DNA of 64,000 nt from CBDCFV01 sp965203835 (GCA_965203835.1 OZ241919.1:1178001-1242000); one strand, 5' to 3'. Shown: positions 9,491 to 17,882, counted from the stretch's first letter. The notes: a model not told the origin generated them from the sequence alone. Translations and numbers: made by a program.

Positions 9491-9507
9491 TCCTGATTCA
9501 GACAATT

Positions 9508-9786
9508 GCCGCCGGTAAAGGCTTTGCACATGCCCTGATTGCAGACCGTCGCCGCACCAAGCTCGAACGGTGGTCCAACCCTTCAATCGCCTCTCCACTG
9601 ACACCAGCCCCTTGCCAGTTCGTAAAACACCTCCCTACCATAGTACCTGTGCAGCACACGTCCCACCGGACGCGGACAAGTCCAACAAAGCCGCTGAGGC
9701 AACATGGTGTTCAATGTCCTGAAATGTCCGCAAATGTCCGCGATTCTGAAATTTCCTGCAAATTGACCTTCTGAGGAGTCCGCATC
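9508..9786. promoter_or_regulatory. Intergenic region with three 10-bp spaced AATGTCC repeats
   Basis: No gene was seen between the IS and the next coding start. AATGTCC occurs at 9713-9719, 9723-9729 and 9733-9739, so one copy falls every 10 bases on the same face of the helix. This lies about 50 bases before the small operon that includes the BrnTA-like pair and could be an operator. That function is inference. Confidence 0.4.
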
Positions 9787-10110
9787 ATGATGACTGAAAT
9801 AAACGCCCTCTGGCGCCGCGTCCGCGCCCTTCAACGTAAACTGGCCCGCGAACTGGCCGAGTACCGGCTGGGCCTTCTGTGCGATGACCTTTGCGAACGC
9901 TGGTTTGCCGCATGGTCCGACCACAAGCCCTTGCCCGGAATCCAACCCTTCATCCGCCGGGTGATGGATGCCGGATACTCACTTCTCCCGTTGGGTGCAG
10001 CCAACAACTACCTGCTCGATTGTCTTCGCGAAGGTGACGCCCCCAACCCCCAAGTCCTGCTCGAGGCCATCCTCCCCCCGCTCGGCAAACATCCCGCCCG
10101 CGCCGGGTAG
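9787..10110 (+). CDS. Hypothetical protein of a small defence/toxin operon
   Basis: This 107-residue protein is not recognised. The N-terminal half is predicted helical and basic (INALWRRVRALQRKLARELAEYR), followed by a hydrophobic centre and a proline-rich end. A good GAGGAG ribosome-binding site sits in front of the ATG, which supports expression. It is the first gene of an operon with the BrnT-like and BrnA-like genes and the second PaREP1/HEPN-like gene. By position it could be an accessory to that toxin system. Confidence 0.55.
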   Translation: MMTEINALWRRVRALQRKLARELAEYRLGLLCDDLCERWFAAWSDHKPLPGIQPFIRRVMDAGYSLLPLGAANNYLLDCLREGDAPNPQVLLEAILPPLGKHPARAG

Positions 10111-10135
10111 GGACGATTTGGGACATGCCCTGGAT

Positions 10136-10324
10136 ATGACACCAAGACCAGGCCCTCCATACGAGTGGGACGAAGCCAAGCGCCAGGAAACCCTCAGACT
10201 GCGCGGACTCGACTTCGCGCTGGTGGACCGGACAGACTGGGGCGCTGCCACCCACCAACTGAGTGACAGGGATGGCGAACTACGTTACTCTTCCTATGTG
10301 CCCAAGGGAAACGGCCCGTTATGA
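10136..10324 (+). CDS. brnT: BrnT-like toxin, probably truncated
   Basis: This 62-residue product begins MTPRPGPPYEWDEAKRQE, which matches the N-terminal strand and helix of BrnT RNase toxins (FEWDEAK motif). BrnT proteins are usually about 90 residues and end in a conserved strand with an ISARKA-like motif. Here the frame stops right after YVPKGNGPL, so about 28 residues including that strand are missing. The stop overlaps the start of the brnA-like gene (ATGA). It is either a degenerate, inactive toxin or an unusually short version. A longer open frame starting at 9968 has no family support upstream. Confidence 0.65.
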   Translation: MTPRPGPPYEWDEAKRQETLRLRGLDFALVDRTDWGAATHQLSDRDGELRYSSYVPKGNGPL

Positions 10325-10665
10325 ACAAGAGACACCTTAAACTCATCCGTCCCACCCCCGAAGAGGAGGCGGAGATCGCCGCCCAACTGGCGGAGGACCC
10401 GGACACTTACGAGTGGACTGACGAGGACTGGGCCGACGCGAAGACCACCCAGGAACTCTTTCCCGATTACGTCAAATGGTCGAAGGAACGGAAGGCAGCT
10501 CTGGATACCGGCCTTATCGAGCAGGTGACCATCACCCTGGACCGGGAGACCGTCGACTGGTTCAAGGCCCAGACCGGCGAGGACAGGGAAACCGGCGGCA
10601 CAAAGTGGATGACGCTGGTGGAGCGGACGCTGCAGGAACACGCTAGCCGGGAAGGCAAAGCCTGA
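10321..10665 (+). CDS. brnA: BrnA-like antitoxin
   Basis: This 114-residue protein is of the BrnA family. The acidic N-terminus (RPTPEEEAEIAAQLAEDPD, then EWTDEDW) and a C-terminal ribbon-helix-helix-like part (EQVTITLDRETVDWFKAQ) are both present. BrnA normally binds BrnT to neutralise it and binds the promoter as a repressor. The start overlaps the end of the BrnT-like gene by four bases, the order usual for brnTA. It looks intact even though the toxin does not. Confidence 0.8.
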   Translation: MNKRHLKLIRPTPEEEAEIAAQLAEDPDTYEWTDEDWADAKTTQELFPDYVKWSKERKAALDTGLIEQVTITLDRETVDWFKAQTGEDRETGGTKWMTLVERTLQEHASREGKA

Positions 10666-10689
10666 CCGGAAAAAGAGAGTCTTATCAGA

Positions 10690-11190
10690 ATGACAATTTC
10701 TAAAGCCGACCGGTACACCGAAATAAGCCGGTACCTGCTCGAGGAAGCTCAGCAACAACTGGACCGCGGCGACCTCATCCAAGCCTCGGAGAAGACATGG
10801 GGTGCTGCGGCCCACGCCATTAAATCATTGGCCCAGACAAGGGGATGGAACCACACCAGGCATGACCTGCTGGCTGATGTTGTGGAGCAGATTTCCGAGG
10901 AATGGGGCAGGACCGACTTGTTCACGTTGTTTAACTCGGCGGAATCCATGCACCACAACTTCTATGAACACCATAGAAGCAGAAACTATGTGCAAGTCAG
11001 CATAAACAACGTCACGACCCTTATCGAGGAACTACACGCGCTGCGCCTGTTACCCCCGCAACCTTTCACTCCCGAAACGCGGGAGCAGCAAGCCCGCCTC
11101 CGCAAGCTGACCCGCCGCCCGCCTCCGGATGACGACGACGTTAGCGACATGCCTCCGGTAAGGCCCGTACCACCGGAAGGAGCGGATTAG
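10690..11190 (+). CDS. PaREP1/HEPN-like protein, copy 2
   Basis: This 166-residue paralogue of the protein at 4168-4668 has the same length, the same N-terminal MTISKADRYTEISRYLLEE, and the same proline-rich tail ending in PPVRPVPP. Long stretches of the two genes are identical at the DNA level. Differences cluster in the middle (residues about 70-110), where a recognition surface might diverge. It follows the BrnA-like gene by 24 bases. The function is inferred only from the family: helical, possibly HEPN-type RNase or its antitoxin. Confidence 0.6.
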   Translation: MTISKADRYTEISRYLLEEAQQQLDRGDLIQASEKTWGAAAHAIKSLAQTRGWNHTRHDLLADVVEQISEEWGRTDLFTLFNSAESMHHNFYEHHRSRNYVQVSINNVTTLIEELHALRLLPPQPFTPETREQQARLRKLTRRPPPDDDDVSDMPPVRPVPPEGAD

Positions 11191-11200
11191 CCTGCACAGG

Positions 11201-11410
11201 CTACCCCGCGGGCGGTTGCGGTGGACGGGGCTTCCGCCGCCACCGCATCAGCCATATCAGGTTCAACCCGGCGATGGCCGCCGCAGTGAACCAGAGCACG
11301 CTGCCAATGGTGGGGTTGTGTTGCAGCCCTATACCCAATCCGACGTAGAAGACGACGATCGCCAACACGAACAACAATACATGGACCGTAACCCTCAATG
11401 CCCCGCTCAT
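11201..11410 (-). CDS. Small two-helix membrane protein
   Basis: This is a product of about 69 residues with two hydrophobic helices (about residues 5-28 and 35-56) and a basic, proline-rich cytoplasmic tail (RWRRKPRPPQPPAG). I chose ATG at 11410 because GGGGAGG lies just upstream; the longer open frame from 11446 adds an unlikely leader. It ends close to the convergent PaREP1-like gene and lies just downstream of the histidine kinase on the same strand. The function is unknown. Confidence 0.55.
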   Translation of the reverse strand: MSGALRVTVHVLLFVLAIVVFYVGLGIGLQHNPTIGSVLWFTAAAIAGLNLIWLMRWRRKPRPPQPPAG

Positions 11411-11483
11411 AAACGCCTCCCCGAAGTTGCTTCTTGAGGATAGCATTGGTTTGGAGGCGATGCCATTCCGGCCAGCGGACGGG

Positions 11484-12857
11484 TTAATCGGAGAAATCTT
11501 CAGTCACTGCGGGCAGCCTGAAGGACACGGTTGTTCCCGTTCCCAAGACGCTCTCCACAGTGATGGAGCCGCCGTGGGCTTCCACCAACCGCTTGGCGAT
11601 GGTCAACCCCAGCCCGGTCCCGCCGGTGGCCCGGTCCCGGGACGAGTCTACCCGGTAGAACCTCTCGAACACCTTGGAAAGCGCATCCGGGGGTATTCCC
11701 TCGCCTTGGTCTGCCACGCTGAGAACCACGCCGTTTGGCCCTTCCACGCTGGTGCGGACGGTTATCGTACCACCTTCACCGGTATGCTGAATGGCGTTGT
11801 CCAGCAGGTTCCCGATCACTTGGGCGATACGGGCGCGGTCCATCAACACCGGAGGCAGCCCTTCCTGTCCTTCGTAGACCAGTGTCAAGCCTTTGGCGTC
11901 ACCCCTGGCGCGAAACCCTTCAACGACGGCGGAGGCGACCGCGTCCAAGGAATCCGGCTGGAGGTCCAGTTGAAGCCCGCCTCCCTCGGCTTGGGCCAGC
12001 AGCCTCAGGTCTTCGACAAGGCCGCCCAAGTGCAACACCTGCCCGTGAATTGTGTCTATCGTGGCCTCGTCAGGCTCCAACAGGCCGTCCTTTATCGCCT
12101 CCAAGTATCCTTGTATGTTGAACAAGGGCGTCCTCAGTTCGTGGGCGACGTCGGCAACCAGGTTCCGCCGGTGATGCTCAGCTTCTTGGAGGCTCTCAGC
12201 CATGACGTTGAAGGCCTCGGCCAACTCACGTATCTCCCTCGGACCCGACGCCGGCGCTCTTTGTGCCAGGTCGCCTCGGCCCAGCCGCCGAGCAGTTGTT
12301 GCCAGGGCCTGCACCGGCGCCAGAAGCTGCCGGGACACCAGCGACACCAGAAGTACCCCTCCTACGGCGGCCACCACACCCGTCCAGAGCAGGTAGGCGT
12401 TCAGAGACCCGGTGAAACGCGAAATCGGGGGGTCCGGAATGGCGGAATCAGACGCAGCCGGGGTGATCTCCATCTCCCCGACCTGCCGGTCTCCCAGAAC
12501 CAATGGGGTATCCATCCGGTCTGCGTGGCCGCGTCTTCCAAAGGGACCCCGCCGGCGATGAGAGTCGCCCACCACGTTGCCGTCCCGGTCCCGCACCACT
12601 ATGCGCTTCCCGAACGCCGGCCCCGTCCTCTCCAGGATGGGCTGGATGTCTCTCCACTCCCCGTCTTCGCCATATCCCCGGGCCACCAATCGGCTGATGC
12701 GGCGTTGCTGCGCCTGGTCCCGACGCTGGTCGAAGCGCTCGGCCTGTTGCTCTGCCGCGTTCGCAACATAGAAGCCGACGCCGCCCAAGGCCAGCAGCAG
12801 TATCAGGGAGAAGCCAAGAATCAATCGGAACCGGAGGCTGAACACCCAGCTAAACAT
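11484..12857 (-). CDS. Sensor histidine kinase (HAMP type), OmpR-system partner
   Basis: This membrane kinase of about 457 residues starts at ATG 12857, overlapping the response regulator stop by eight bases. In order it has TM1 (about residues 8-32), an extracytoplasmic loop with a glycine/arginine-rich stretch, TM2 near 165-190, HAMP, a dimerisation helix with VADVAHELRTPL (phospho-His), and an ATPase domain with N box NLLDNAIQH and G boxes VADQGEGIPP and GGTGLGLTIAKRLV. It would phosphorylate the adjacent OmpR-type regulator. The signal is unknown. The YckD-like exported protein next door is a possible sensor partner, which is inference. Confidence 0.9.
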   Translation of the reverse strand: MFSWVFSLRFRLILGFSLILLLALGGVGFYVANAAEQQAERFDQRRDQAQQRRISRLVARGYGEDGEWRDIQPILERTGPAFGKRIVVRDRDGNVVGDSHRRRGPFGRRGHADRMDTPLVLGDRQVGEMEITPAASDSAIPDPPISRFTGSLNAYLLWTGVVAAVGGVLLVSLVSRQLLAPVQALATTARRLGRGDLAQRAPASGPREIRELAEAFNVMAESLQEAEHHRRNLVADVAHELRTPLFNIQGYLEAIKDGLLEPDEATIDTIHGQVLHLGGLVEDLRLLAQAEGGGLQLDLQPDSLDAVASAVVEGFRARGDAKGLTLVYEGQEGLPPVLMDRARIAQVIGNLLDNAIQHTGEGGTITVRTSVEGPNGVVLSVADQGEGIPPDALSKVFERFYRVDSSRDRATGGTGLGLTIAKRLVEAHGGSITVESVLGTGTTVSFRLPAVTEDFSD

Positions 12858-13539
12858 GGTTGAGCCTGTAGCCCACTCCGTACACGGTCTGGATGTAGCG
12901 CCGGTCCTTGGCGGCACCGTTCAGCTTGCGCCGCAAGCCGGACACATGGGAGTCCACTGTCCGGTCGAACCCGTCGAAGTCGTAGCCGAACACCCGGTTG
13001 ATGATTTCGTCCCTGGTGAAAGTCCTGCCTGGTTCTTTAAGGAACATCGCCAGCAGCCGGTACTCGGTGGGGGTAAGCTTCAACGGCGCTTCCCCAACCA
13101 AGGCAACCCGCTGCTGCGCGTCCAGTGTGATTTCACAGTAGGTCAACTTGGCCGGAGAGTCTTCCGCACGGTCCATGGCCGTCCGCCGCAGCACCGCCCG
13201 GATGCGGGCCGCCAACTCGCGGGGGCTGAAGGGCTTGGTTACGTAGTCATCGGCTCCAAACTCGAATCCGGCGACCCGGTCTTCCTCTTCCACCCTGGCG
13301 GTCAGCATGACGATGGGCACGTCCGATTCCTTCCGCAGTTCCCGGCACACCTCCAGCCCGCTCTTCCCCGGCAGCATCAGGTCGAGCACCACCAAGTCGG
13401 GTGCCGACTCTTGCGCCATTTGGAGGCCGTCGTTGCCATTGGAAGCGGTCAGCACCGTGTGCCCGTCGCGCCGCAGGTACAGACCGACCACCTCCACCGT
13501 ATGCGGGTCGTCTTCCACTATCAGAACGGTGCTGGCCAC
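12850..13539 (-). CDS. OmpR/PhoB-type response regulator
   Basis: This 229-residue regulator has a receiver domain (residues about 1-120) with acidic pocket VEDD, phospho-Asp in LVVLDLMLPGKSG and a YVTKPF lysine. It also has a winged-helix DNA-binding domain (about 130-229) ending in VDSHVSGLRRKL and YGVGYRL. It precedes and overlaps the histidine kinase gene, the normal order for this kind of pair. Likely targets include the neighbouring YckD-like gene. Confidence 0.93.
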   Translation of the reverse strand: MASTVLIVEDDPHTVEVVGLYLRRDGHTVLTASNGNDGLQMAQESAPDLVVLDLMLPGKSGLEVCRELRKESDVPIVMLTARVEEEDRVAGFEFGADDYVTKPFSPRELAARIRAVLRRTAMDRAEDSPAKLTYCEITLDAQQRVALVGEAPLKLTPTEYRLLAMFLKEPGRTFTRDEIINRVFGYDFDGFDRTVDSHVSGLRRKLNGAAKDRRYIQTVYGVGYRLNHV

Positions 13540-13611
13540 GCTTCACCTCCTGTACAAGGGTATCCGCCGCCCGGCTCACGCCGAGCGGCGGAAAGTCGGA
13601 TTGCTGACAGG

Positions 13612-14124
13612 TCAGGAAGACGGTTGTTCAGTCGTCGGAGAGGGTATCATGGGCGACATATCAGGCCCGCCTCGGCCGCGTCTTCCGCCTCTATGCTCCC
13701 AGCGTCCTTCGCCTTTTTTGAAGCCTCCGCGCTGGAAGCCCCGCCGCTCGCGGCGGTCCTTCATCGACCGCTCCACCACATGGTCCGGCCTGTCCTGGAA
13801 CCAACTGTACTGGTCGTCGGCTTCCTCTTGGGTCAACCGCCCCCCCTCGACCATCCTGTCCAGCCGACCTTTGTAAGCCTCGTCCATCTGCTCCCGCTTG
13901 GCTTGGGTAAACGCGTCCTGTACCGTGGACTCCTCAAGGTCAAGAATTTCCGCCACCCGGGCCACAAAAGTCTTGCCCGTGGTCTGGGTGGTTGCAGTCG
14001 CCTCCGGCGTGGGTACAGGGGTACTGCCGCCGGTCTGGGCCCACACTATCCCGCCGGTCAGCCCGACGGCCATGATGACCGCCAACGCCAACAAGGTAAT
14101 CTTGCGTTTGCTCAAAATCAACAC
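13612..14124 (-). CDS. Exported YckD/DUF2680-like protein
   Basis: This 170-residue protein has a signal peptide (LLALAVIMAVGLTGGIVWAQ). Next comes a short helical domain resembling YckD/DUF2680 (FVARVAEILDLEESTVQDAF), and the tail is strongly basic, Gly/Arg-rich and disordered. The family has no firm biochemical role. Its position upstream of an OmpR-type pair on the same strand, 72 bases away, fits an envelope-stress output or sensor accessory, by loose analogy with CpxP or Spy. That analogy is inference. Confidence 0.65.
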   Translation of the reverse strand: MLILSKRKITLLALAVIMAVGLTGGIVWAQTGGSTPVPTPEATATTQTTGKTFVARVAEILDLEESTVQDAFTQAKREQMDEAYKGRLDRMVEGGRLTQEEADDQYSWFQDRPDHVVERSMKDRRERRGFQRGGFKKGEGRWEHRGGRRGRGGPDMSPMIPSPTTEQPSS

Positions 14125-14285
14125 CTCCTGTCATCCAGTCTCGATACCCAGAATCCTCCCGCGGGACTGCAACCCATACTACCGGGGGACTTTGGAGAAA
14201 TTATGGAGGAGGTGTTGCACTACGGAAGGCACAGGCTGTCGAGGGTCAACCCACAAGGTCCAGGGTATAGCCTACCCGAAAGACA

Positions 14286-14318
14286 CCGCCACGCCAGTAA
14301 AGGGGCTTGGCGTGGCGG
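14286..14318. terminator. GC-rich hairpin downstream of amt
   Basis: CCGCCACGCC at 14286-14295 pairs exactly with GGCGTGGCGG at 14309-14318 across a 13-base loop. It lies about 45 bases after the ammonium transporter stop on the minus strand. There is no strong T-run, so it is a possible terminator or 3'-end stabiliser. Confidence 0.45.
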
Positions 14319-14361
14319 CGTGACTTTTCCTAGGGGGTGGGGTGCAGGTCAGGACGAGGTC

Positions 14362-15807
14362 TCACCCAGCTGGGTCTCCCTCAGCAGAGGGAGTGCGTGG
14401 TTCGTCGTCTTCTTCGTAGAACTCTTCCGGCATAAGCACGAATTCGGGGTAGGCTTCGAGCCCAAGCTCTCCGGCATCCTGGCCCAATTGCTCGACCTGG
14501 CGCGACACTCTCAGGCCCAACACCAAGTCGATCGCCTTCCACACTGCCAAGGAGACGGCGAAGGTGAAAACTCCGATTGCTACTATGCCGAGCAACTGGA
14601 TGTGGAACAAGCCGCCAGCGGCGATGCAGACCGCCAGGGTCCCCCACACCCCTGCGAACAGGTGGGCCGGAATAGCCCCGACAACGTCATCCAGCTTGAC
14701 TATCTCCAGGAGCTTGAGGCCTCCCGTGCATATAACACCACCGACGGCGCCGATGATGACCGCCCACCAGTGTTGAACAATGTCCGGGCCGGCAGTGATG
14801 GAGACAAGACCGGCGATGGCGCCGTTCAGCCCGGCGAACAAGTCCATGCGCCCCAGGATAGGACGGGAAACGGCGAGGGCCGCCATCACTCCGGCCGCAG
14901 CCGCCAGGTTGGTGTTGACCAACACGTTGCTCATCCCCACGGCGTCGGACGCGCTTCCCAGCGCCAGTTGCGACCCGCCGTTGAAGCCAAACCAGCCCAG
15001 CCACAATATGAAGACGCCCAAGGTCACCACCAGAACGTTGGAGGGAGGCGTTGCCCTGGCGCTGCCGTCGCGGCGGAACTTGCCCAGCCTGGGCCCGACT
15101 ATCATCACGCCGGCAAGGGCGGCCCAGCCACCGGTGCTGTGCACTATGGTGGAGCCGGCGAAGTCCTTGAACCCCAGCTCGGTCAGCCAGCCGCCGCCCC
15201 AGGTCCACGCGCCCACGATGGGGTAGATTAACCCGGTCAGCAACAGGGTGAACAGGAAGAAGGGCCATATCTTGATCCGCTCAGCAATGGCTCCCGACAC
15301 AATCGAGGCGGTGGTCGCCACGAACACCATCTGGAAGAACCAGTCGGACATGACGGCCTTTCCGCTTTCCACGACCTTGGCAGTCGCGGCGGCTACCGCG
15401 GCGGCATCTTCTCCATTCAACATGGTAATTTCATCGGCAGAGGGCCCGTAGAAAATCTTGAAGGTGCCGATGATACCGGCGTAGTCACCCACGCCTACAT
15501 ACATAAGGTTGTAGCCGATGAAGAAGTATGCCAGCCCCGCGATGGAGTACAGGCCAATGTTCTTCAAACAGATCATGGATGCGTTCTTGGTGCGGACCGA
15601 TCCCGATTCAAGCATGGTGAATCCGGCGCACATCCACATGACAAGGGCGCCCCAGATTAAGAACGCAAAGGTGTTCAAAATGAACTGGGACTCGGTGTCG
15701 ATTCCAGCCGCATGGGCTATGCTCGTCCGGCCAAAGAAGAACCCGACGGTCAGGACTGCCAATAATACTATTACAGCCAAGCGGCCGTAGCGCCAAAACA
15801 TACTCAC
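14362..15807 (-). CDS. amt: Ammonium channel (Amt/Rh family)
   Basis: This 481-residue polytopic protein has a cleavable-looking leader (about residues 10-34) and then eleven predicted helices of the Amt fold. CAGFTMLESG and the two pore regions IVHSTGGWAALAG and GAIPAHLFAGVWGT keep the paired histidines of the conducting pore. It moves ammonium or ammonia across the cytoplasmic membrane. No GlnK/PII gene is adjacent, which is unusual for bacterial amt. The acidic C-terminal tail (EEFYEEDDEPRTPS) may stand in for part of the PII-binding region. Confidence 0.92.
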   Translation of the reverse strand: MSMFWRYGRLAVIVLLAVLTVGFFFGRTSIAHAAGIDTESQFILNTFAFLIWGALVMWMCAGFTMLESGSVRTKNASMICLKNIGLYSIAGLAYFFIGYNLMYVGVGDYAGIIGTFKIFYGPSADEITMLNGEDAAAVAAATAKVVESGKAVMSDWFFQMVFVATTASIVSGAIAERIKIWPFFLFTLLLTGLIYPIVGAWTWGGGWLTELGFKDFAGSTIVHSTGGWAALAGVMIVGPRLGKFRRDGSARATPPSNVLVVTLGVFILWLGWFGFNGGSQLALGSASDAVGMSNVLVNTNLAAAAGVMAALAVSRPILGRMDLFAGLNGAIAGLVSITAGPDIVQHWWAVIIGAVGGVICTGGLKLLEIVKLDDVVGAIPAHLFAGVWGTLAVCIAAGGLFHIQLLGIVAIGVFTFAVSLAVWKAIDLVLGLRVSRQVEQLGQDAGELGLEAYPEFVLMPEEFYEEDDEPRTPSAEGDPAG

Positions 15808-16083
15808 AAACCTCGTCCGAATTTTCTGTATCAGGAAGCGAGACCCTCGATGGAACCTGCGCCCGCGCCTTCCAAGGGACTGACTGCCATCACCTCGGCT
15901 CGGACAGCCCGTCGGGTTCTCTCCGATACCTAGTGATACGCGGTATCCCTCGCAGAGTTTACCATAATGCGGCTTGATGCGGAGCGTTCACCAACTATCA
16001 AGGGTTGACTACCGGCGCAGGGAGCAACGTCGGCTGAGGTGTTATCATTGCCCCAATTGAGTCAACACGGTTATTCTTATTGA

Positions 16084-17040
16084 ATGAAGCGAATACTTGT
16101 TACCGGGGCCGCCGGGCAGCTTGGTTCAGAGTTGGTGCCCGCGCTGCGTGATAGATATGGCGGGGACAACGTTGTAGCCGCCCGGCACCGCAGCCCACTG
16201 ACCGAAGAAGTGGCCGACACCGGGCCGTCGACGGTGGTCGATGTCACCGACCAAAGTTCGGTGGAACGGGCCATCAGGGATTACGGGATAGATTCGGTGT
16301 ACCACCTCGGTTCTTTGCTGTCGGTGGCGGCGGAGGCCAACCGACCCCTTTCCCACCGGGTGAATATCAACGGTCTGCTGAATGTGCTGGAGGCGGCCTG
16401 CGGCGGCGACCTGGAGCGGGTAATCATTCCAAGCTCCATCGCCGCCTTCGGCGTGGACACGCCCCACGACAACACCCCCAACGAGACCCTGCAACGCCCC
16501 ACTTCCCTGTACGGCATCTCCAAGGTGTTCGGCGAGTTGATGGGCAACTATTTCTTCGAGCGGGTGGGGTTGGACGTGCGTGGGGTAAGGCTGCCCGGCG
16601 TGGTCAGTTGGAAGGTGGAACCGGGAGGCGGGACGACGGACTACGCGGTGGACGCCTTCTACGGGGCCATACGAGGGGGACGGTACAGTTGTTACCTGCG
16701 GCCCGGCACCTACCTGCCAATGATGTACGTGCCTGATGCCATCAAGGCCATGATAGAGGTTGCCGAAGCCGACATAGAAGGCCTCCGGCACCACGCCGAT
16801 TACAACGTCAACTCCATGAGCTTCGAGCCGGAGGAGTTGGCCGAGGCAATCAGGCGGCGTGTGCCGGACTTCATCATCGACTATGAGGTGGACCCGCTGC
16901 GCCAGTACATTGCCGACTCCTGGCCCAACTCGCTGGACGACACCGCCGCCCGGCGGGAATGGGGATGGCGGCCGGATTACGGCCTCGATGCCATGGTGGA
17001 CGACATGTTCGAAAACCTGTCACGGAAGCTTTTGGGCTAG
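16084..17040 (+). CDS. tdh: SDR-type L-threonine 3-dehydrogenase
   Basis: This 318-residue extended short-chain dehydrogenase has an N-terminal NAD motif GAAGQLGSE (residues 8-16) and the catalytic YGISK (Tyr-x-x-x-Lys) near 143-147. The GGTTDYAVDAFYGAI and CYLRPGTYLPMMYVPD segments are characteristic of the UDP-galactose-epimerase-like L-threonine dehydrogenases. It oxidises L-threonine to 2-amino-3-ketobutyrate, which a lyase (not in this window) converts to glycine. That could feed the glycine methylation pathway at 53-62 kb, which is inference. It is monocistronic. Confidence 0.85.
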   Translation: MKRILVTGAAGQLGSELVPALRDRYGGDNVVAARHRSPLTEEVADTGPSTVVDVTDQSSVERAIRDYGIDSVYHLGSLLSVAAEANRPLSHRVNINGLLNVLEAACGGDLERVIIPSSIAAFGVDTPHDNTPNETLQRPTSLYGISKVFGELMGNYFFERVGLDVRGVRLPGVVSWKVEPGGGTTDYAVDAFYGAIRGGRYSCYLRPGTYLPMMYVPDAIKAMIEVAEADIEGLRHHADYNVNSMSFEPEELAEAIRRRVPDFIIDYEVDPLRQYIADSWPNSLDDTAARREWGWRPDYGLDAMVDDMFENLSRKLLG

Positions 17041-17056
17041 TCCAACGCTCCTGTAG

Positions 17057-17521
17057 CTACAAATTCCGAAGATACAAGAAGTTCACTGCGGCGTTTTCCG
17101 ATTGCTCCGAAGCAGCGAGATATAACCGGACGTCGGAAGTGATCAACGGCCTTTCCGGAGTGATGGCTTCGAGAAGCACGGCGTCGGCCAATCCCAGTCG
17201 TCCGAATGCCCTGTTGGCCGCCGCCTGTATACTGGTGACCATGACTTCCTCGCTCTCTTCGATGAAATGCCGGAGACCGTCGAATATGAGAGAACGCTCC
17301 GGGTCCGCATGTTGAGCGAGCAGGTTTGACGTTTCAGTAAGGGTATTCGGCGTTACGTACACCGGCCCAACGGAGTCGATCAGGCCAACCAGTACCTCGT
17401 AATCTTCCACCGTGTATCCGCTCAAACGGCGATGCTTGGCAATCAGGTCTCGCCCTACGCTGCCCACCACGAGTAATACGAGAAGATTTGTGTCCAAGAA
17501 ATATCCTGTCGGGATGGTCAT
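17057..17521 (-). CDS. PIN-domain ribonuclease (toxin-like)
   Basis: This 154-residue protein has the PIN acidic residues in place: Asp10 in FLDTNLL, Glu in TPNTLTETSNLL (about 62), Asp in LGLADAVLL (about 113) and Asp in LITSDVRLY (about 128). PIN enzymes are Mg2+-dependent RNases, often VapC-like toxins. It begins one base after the stop of the 93-residue gene upstream, so the two form an operon. The partner is not a recognised VapB, so this may be an uncommon toxin-antitoxin arrangement. Confidence 0.8.
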   Translation of the reverse strand: MTIPTGYFLDTNLLVLLVVGSVGRDLIAKHRRLSGYTVEDYEVLVGLIDSVGPVYVTPNTLTETSNLLAQHADPERSLIFDGLRHFIEESEEVMVTSIQAAANRAFGRLGLADAVLLEAITPERPLITSDVRLYLAASEQSENAAVNFLYLRNL

Positions 17522-17522
17522 A

Positions 17523-17804
17523 TCAACTGAACACCCAAGGTATCCAGTCAGCTATTGATTCGACACAGCCACTGTCATCATCAATACGAACAGCCTTATA
17601 GGAACGTGCACGGAGTCTCTCGATTGGCTCAGCATCTGCGTAACCCTTCAGGTCCTTAGGCCGCAAGAAACCGATGGTAATCTTCCAGACATTAGGGCAT
17701 TCTTCGAACTTCACCTCCTCGAGCTTGACGTCAACTATGTGTTCGTCCCTCAAGGAGTCGGCGAAACACTCTCTTGCCATTCGCACTGCTTCCTTCACGT
17801 CCAT
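17523..17804 (-). CDS. Small partner of the PIN protein, antitoxin candidate
   Basis: This 93-residue acidic alpha/beta protein starts at ATG 17804 with a very strong AAAGGAGG site; a longer open frame to 17840 is less likely. The segment VKLEEVKFEECPNVWKITIGF looks like a small beta-sheet domain and not a DNA-binding antitoxin fold. It sits immediately upstream of the PIN gene with one base between them. Role as antitoxin or chaperone is inferred from the pairing only. Confidence 0.6.
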   Translation of the reverse strand: MDVKEAVRMARECFADSLRDEHIVDVKLEEVKFEECPNVWKITIGFLRPKDLKGYADAEPIERLRARSYKAVRIDDDSGCVESIADWIPWVFS

Positions 17805-17882
17805 TACAGCCTCCTTTCTTTCCCGCAACGATCTTAACACGCAAAACCCCAGCCTGTTATCCCAGTATCGGGACTGAGGAGA

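Larger units (their letters stand above)
8312..9507. repeat. Hyphenated palindromic repeat split by an IS element
   Basis: AATTGTCTGAATCAGGA at 8312-8328 is matched exactly, inverted, by TCCTGATTCAGACAATT at 9491-9507. Without the IS the two arms would flank about 60 bases rich in further AATCCTG and CAGGAT half-sites. A second copy with the same arms lies at 25675-25744. Both copies begin at the stop codon of a gene. Confidence 0.8.

Noticed and set aside
9968..10324. A 118-residue version of the BrnT-like protein
   Set aside because: The first 56 residues have no family similarity and overlap the preceding gene; ATG 10136 gives the normal BrnT N-terminus.
11427..12863. A 478-codon open frame on the plus strand
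   Set aside because: It is fully antisense to the histidine kinase, whose motifs are intact.
12856..15231. A 791-codon open frame on the plus strand
   Set aside because: It lies antisense to the response regulator, YckD-like and amt genes, has no recognisable domain, and mirrors their codon bias. It is a GC-rich shadow.
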